Source: an uncultured Lachnospiraceae bacterium (lineage in GTDB: Bacteria > Bacillota > Clostridia > Lachnospirales > Lachnospiraceae). From it: a stretch of 6,408 nucleotides of DNA. The first letter of the stretch is position 1. Each line of letters opens with the position of its first letter. The position numbers were made by a program, and so were the translations under genes. The DNA lies in assembly GCA_905236925.1 (NCBI GenBank), contig CAJOQS010000139.1:1-6408 (forward strand), given 5' to 3'. Under the pieces are notes generated by a model. It made no database searches, was not told where the DNA came from, and worked only from the letters and a program-made list of their open reading frames with translations. This document shows, piece by piece, positions 3,587 to 6,408 of the stretch.

Positions 3587-5002
3587 ATGGACGACAAATA
3601 CAATTCACCTCTTGCCTCCCGCTACGCTTCCGACTACATGCTCAAGCTCTTCTCGTCACAGACCAGGATCGAGACCTGGCGCAGGCTGTGGGTTGCTCTT
3701 GCCCGTGCCGAGCACAAGCTCGGACTGCCTATAACCGAGGAGCAGGTTGCTGAACTCGAGGCGCATATCACCGACATTGATTTTGAAACCGCAGCTGCCC
3801 GTGAAAAGGAAGTCCGCCACGACGTCATGGCTCATGTTTACACCTACGGCAAGGCTGCTCCGTCCGCTGCCGGAATAATCCATCTCGGCGCGACCAGCTG
3901 CTATGTCACGGATAATGCCGATATCGTCATCTACCGCGACGGTCTGGTCTATCTGCGGGGCGAGCTGCTTAAGGTCATCCGTAACCTGAGCGAATTTGCA
4001 GAGGAATACAAGGATCTCCCGACTCTCGGATATACTCATTATCAGCCTGCGCAGCCCGTTACGATGGGCAAGCGCGCCACTCTCTGGCTTCAGGACTTCG
4101 CATCCGATCTTGAAGAGCTCGACTTTGTCATCGGCTCGATGAAGATGCTCGGCTGCCGCGGAACAACGGGTACCGAGGCAAGCTTCGTGGAGCTGTTCGA
4201 GGGCGACACCGCCAAGATCGACGAGATGAACCGCATGATCTGCGGCGAATTCGGTTTCGACCGTACCTTCAGTGTCTGCGGCCAGACCTATCCCCGCAAG
4301 TTCGACAGCAGGATCCTTAACGTGCTCTCCTCGATCGCGCAGAGCTGCTACCGCATGGCAAACGATATACGCCTTCTTCAGCATGACCGACAGCTCGAAG
4401 AGCCCTTCGAGAAGAACCAGATCGGTTCCTCCGCGATGGCCTACAAGCGCAACCCCATGCGAAGCGAGCGCATCTGCTCACTCGCGCGCTATCTGATGAT
4501 CGACGCGCTCAATGCTCCGATGACCGCCTCCGTTCAGTGGATGGAGAGAACCCTGGATGACTCGGCAAACCGCCGCATCTCCATGCCCGAGGGCTTCCTG
4601 TGCGCGGACGCGATTTTAAGACTGGCTCAGAACGTCACCTCAGGTATGGTCGTTAATAAAAAGATCGTTGAGAGAACGATCCGTGAATATCTTCCTTTCA
4701 GCGCCACCGAGAACATCCTCATGGAAGCGGTTAAGCGCGGCGGCGACCGCCAGCAGCTTCACGAGCTGATCCGTCAGGATTCGATGACCGCCACCGCCAA
4801 TATGAAGAACGGCGAGGCATGCAATCTTCCCGAGCTCCTTGCTTCGCACCCCGAATTCGGCATGACCCGTGAGGAGATCGAGGCTGTGCTTGAGCCGTCG
4901 CTGTACATCGGAAGATGCGCGGAACAGGTTGAGAACTATCTTCGTGAGATCAGACCGCTGCTTGCCGATGTCAAGGAAGGCAACGGAGAGATAAATCTGT
5001 AA
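3587..5002 (+). CDS. purB: Adenylosuccinate lyase
   Basis: The product (471 residues, starting MDDKYNSPLASRYAS) belongs to the fumarase/aspartase superfamily. It splits adenylosuccinate into AMP and fumarate, and also SAICAR into AICAR and fumarate, so it acts both after PurA and earlier in de novo purine synthesis. Visible landmarks: RHDVMAH (77-83) with a conserved His; GATSCYVTDN (101-110); THYQPAQP (150-157) with the general-acid His151; and the flexible signature loop GSSAMAYKRNP (280-290) carrying the catalytic Ser. The length and the C-terminus ending in GEINL agree with the clostridial form of about 475 residues. No signal peptide or membrane segment is seen. It follows purA by 74 nt and precedes guaA by 16 nt, which suggests cotranscription with both. 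Function is certain at family level. Confidence 0.97.
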   Translation: MDDKYNSPLASRYASDYMLKLFSSQTRIETWRRLWVALARAEHKLGLPITEEQVAELEAHITDIDFETAAAREKEVRHDVMAHVYTYGKAAPSAAGIIHLGATSCYVTDNADIVIYRDGLVYLRGELLKVIRNLSEFAEEYKDLPTLGYTHYQPAQPVTMGKRATLWLQDFASDLEELDFVIGSMKMLGCRGTTGTEASFVELFEGDTAKIDEMNRMICGEFGFDRTFSVCGQTYPRKFDSRILNVLSSIAQSCYRMANDIRLLQHDRQLEEPFEKNQIGSSAMAYKRNPMRSERICSLARYLMIDALNAPMTASVQWMERTLDDSANRRISMPEGFLCADAILRLAQNVTSGMVVNKKIVERTIREYLPFSATENILMEAVKRGGDRQQLHELIRQDSMTATANMKNGEACNLPELLASHPEFGMTREEIEAVLEPSLYIGRCAEQVENYLREIRPLLADVKEGNGEINL

Positions 5003-5007
5003 CGGAA

Positions 5008-5014
5008 AGAGGAG
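5008..5014 (+). promoter_or_regulatory. Ribosome binding site of guaA
   Basis: AGAGGAG lies four bases before ATG 5019 and only a few bases after the purB stop, typical of genes translated from one mRNA. The spacing is slightly short but the motif is strong, and the MDKELVIVIDFGGQYNQLV start fits the family. Confidence 0.85.
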
Positions 5015-5018
5015 CATA

Positions 5019-6408
5019 ATGGATAAAGAACTTGTTATTGTTATCGATTTCGGCGGACAGTACAATCAGCTCGTTGCGCGGCGCGTGCGCGAGTGCAATG
5101 TGTACTGCGAGATCTATTCCTACAAGACCGATCTTGAGAAGATCAAAGCCATGAACCCGAAGGGAATCATCCTCACGGGCGGCCCTTCCAGCTGCTATGA
5201 AGAAGGTGCCGCGACCTGCTCTCCCGAGCTGTTCAATCTGGGCATCCCGGTGCTCGGTCTGTGCTACGGCGCGCAACTCATGAGCCACGTGCTCGGCGGA
5301 AAGGTTGAGCGTGCCTCTGCACGCGAATACGGCAAGACCGAGGTGGATGTGAACAATTCTTCCGAGCTGTTCAGGGGCGTTTCGCCGCATACTGTCTGCT
5401 GGATGAGCCATTTCGATTATATTTCTAAGCTTGCTCCGGGCTTTAAGAGCATCGCTCACACCGACAACTGCCCCGTTGCCGCTGCCGAGTGTCCCGATAA
5501 GAAGCTTTACGCGATCCAGTTCCATCCCGAGGTCCTTCACACTGTTGAAGGCTCGAAGATGCTTTATAATTTCGTTCGCGGTATCTGCGGATGTTCAGGC
5601 GATTGGAGAATGGATTCTTTCGTTGAAAACACGATCCGCGACATACGCGCCAAGGTCGGCGACGGCAAGGTTCTTCTTGCTCTGTCGGGAGGCGTGGATT
5701 CATCGGTTCTTGCCGGTCTGCTCTCGCGCGCCATCGGCAGGCAGCTCACCTGCGTATTCGTTGACCACGGCCTTCTCAGGAAAAACGAGGGCGACGAGGT
5801 CGAGGCCGTATTCGGCAACGGCGGTCAGTTCGATCTGAACTTTATCCGCGTCAATGCTGCCAAGCGTTACTACACAAAGCTCGCCGGAGTAACCGAACCT
5901 GAGCGCAAGAGAAAGATCATAGGTGAGGAATTCATCCGCGTATTCGAGGAAGAAGCCAAGAAGATCGGCAAGGTGGATTTCCTTGCTCAGGGCACCATTT
6001 ATCCTGATGTCGTTGAATCGGGTCTCGGCGGGGAATCCGCTGTGATCAAGTCGCATCACAACGTAGGCGGTCTTCCCGACTATGTTGATTTCAAGGAGAT
6101 CATCGAACCCCTCCGCAATCTGTTCAAGGATGAGGTCCGCAAGGCCGGTCTCGAGCTCGGGCTTCCCGAGAAGCTTGTGTACCGTCAGCCCTTCCCCGGT
6201 CCTGGACTTGGCATCCGCATTATCGGTGAGGTCACTGCCGAAAAGGTCAAGATCGTTCAGGACGCTGACGCGATCTACCGTGAGGAGATCGCCAGGGCTG
6301 CTGAGGCATGGAAGCAGGACCGCAGCAACTGCACTGCTCCCTCCCGCTCCGCTTCCGAACATGACAGCGCTTCCGGCGCAGCCCTCGGTTATGCAGTCAA
6401 TCCCGTGA
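5019..6408 (+). CDS. guaA: GMP synthase (glutamine-hydrolysing), 3' end missing
   Basis: The frame stays open for 463 codons to the window edge. GMP synthase converts XMP, ATP and glutamine to GMP. The N-terminal glutamine amidotransferase domain (about 5-190) has FGGQYNQL, ILTGGPSS, the nucleophile Cys82 in GLCYGAQ, and His169/Glu171 in FHPE. The ATP-pyrophosphatase domain (about 200-385) has the PP-loop SGGVDSS (223-229), VDHGLLRKNE, LAGVTEPERKRKIIG, LAQGTIYPD and KSHHNVGG. The dimerisation domain begins with RQPFPGPGLGIR (389-400) and runs through DADAIYREEIA (415-425). The usual length is 510-525, so about 50-60 residues are missing, including the conserved NMRSVGVMGD and KPPxTIE ends. 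Oddity: after WKQDRSNCTAPS the last 21 codons (Ser/Ala-rich, ending GYAVNPV) do not resemble the family. The TGA at 6406-6408 is not in this frame. Either a lineage-specific insertion or a sequence error is possible. Confidence 0.93.
   Translation, partial: MDKELVIVIDFGGQYNQLVARRVRECNVYCEIYSYKTDLEKIKAMNPKGIILTGGPSSCYEEGAATCSPELFNLGIPVLGLCYGAQLMSHVLGGKVERASAREYGKTEVDVNNSSELFRGVSPHTVCWMSHFDYISKLAPGFKSIAHTDNCPVAAAECPDKKLYAIQFHPEVLHTVEGSKMLYNFVRGICGCSGDWRMDSFVENTIRDIRAKVGDGKVLLALSGGVDSSVLAGLLSRAIGRQLTCVFVDHGLLRKNEGDEVEAVFGNGGQFDLNFIRVNAAKRYYTKLAGVTEPERKRKIIGEEFIRVFEEEAKKIGKVDFLAQGTIYPDVVESGLGGESAVIKSHHNVGGLPDYVDFKEIIEPLRNLFKDEVRKAGLELGLPEKLVYRQPFPGPGLGIRIIGEVTAEKVKIVQDADAIYREEIARAAEAWKQDRSNCTAPSRSASEHDSASGAALGYAVNPV

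Noticed and set aside
6082..6408. Plus-strand 108-codon frame ending in TGA at the window edge
   Set aside because: It is in the +1 frame inside guaA, has no SD, and its Ser/Arg/Pro-rich translation is a shadow of the guaA codons.

Overview
The window looks like chromosomal DNA of a Gram-positive bacterium of class Clostridia, probably Oscillospiraceae/Lachnospiraceae-like (Ruminococcus-type). The placement rests on recalled family resemblance: PurA carries the clostridial variant motifs FGSTKxGIAPFYSDKY and LGSLxD, PurB resembles the roughly 475-residue clostridial form, and the GlnA N-terminus is of clostridial type. Genes are moderately GC-rich, intergenic regions are AT-rich, and ribosome binding sites are strong GGAG-type. 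No mobile element, tRNA, rRNA or CRISPR array was seen.

Layout. Positions 1-291 (minus strand) hold the first 97 codons of glnA, glutamine synthetase, cut by the left edge. Positions 292-647 are a divergent regulatory region. It has a consensus-like promoter for glnA (minus strand, TTGACA-17-TATATT) and one for gdhA (plus strand, TTGACT-17-TATAGT), with AT-rich DNA and two imperfect dyads between them. The gdhA promoter should start transcription near 482, giving a leader of about 165 nt. That leader opens with a stacked hairpin followed by seven T, which looks like an intrinsic terminator or attenuator, and continues with further, partly competing hairpins. gdhA (648-1997) encodes an NADP-type glutamate dehydrogenase and ends before a strong intrinsic terminator (2073-2097). 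A second unit follows from about 2185: purA (2238-3512), a very stable intercistronic stem-loop without a U-tract (3519-3559), purB (3587-5002), and guaA (5019 to the right edge, 3' end missing).

How the genes work together. GDH makes glutamate from 2-oxoglutarate and ammonium, and GlnA turns glutamate plus ammonium into glutamine. PurA and PurB take IMP to AMP using aspartate and GTP. GuaA takes XMP to GMP using glutamine nitrogen and ATP. The window therefore joins ammonium assimilation to the IMP branch point of purine synthesis; guaB, which makes XMP, is not present.

All complete protein genes are recognisable housekeeping enzymes. The parts least explained by known families are the gdhA leader RNA, the purA-purB stem-loop, and the last 20 or so visible residues of GuaA, which do not resemble the usual family sequence.
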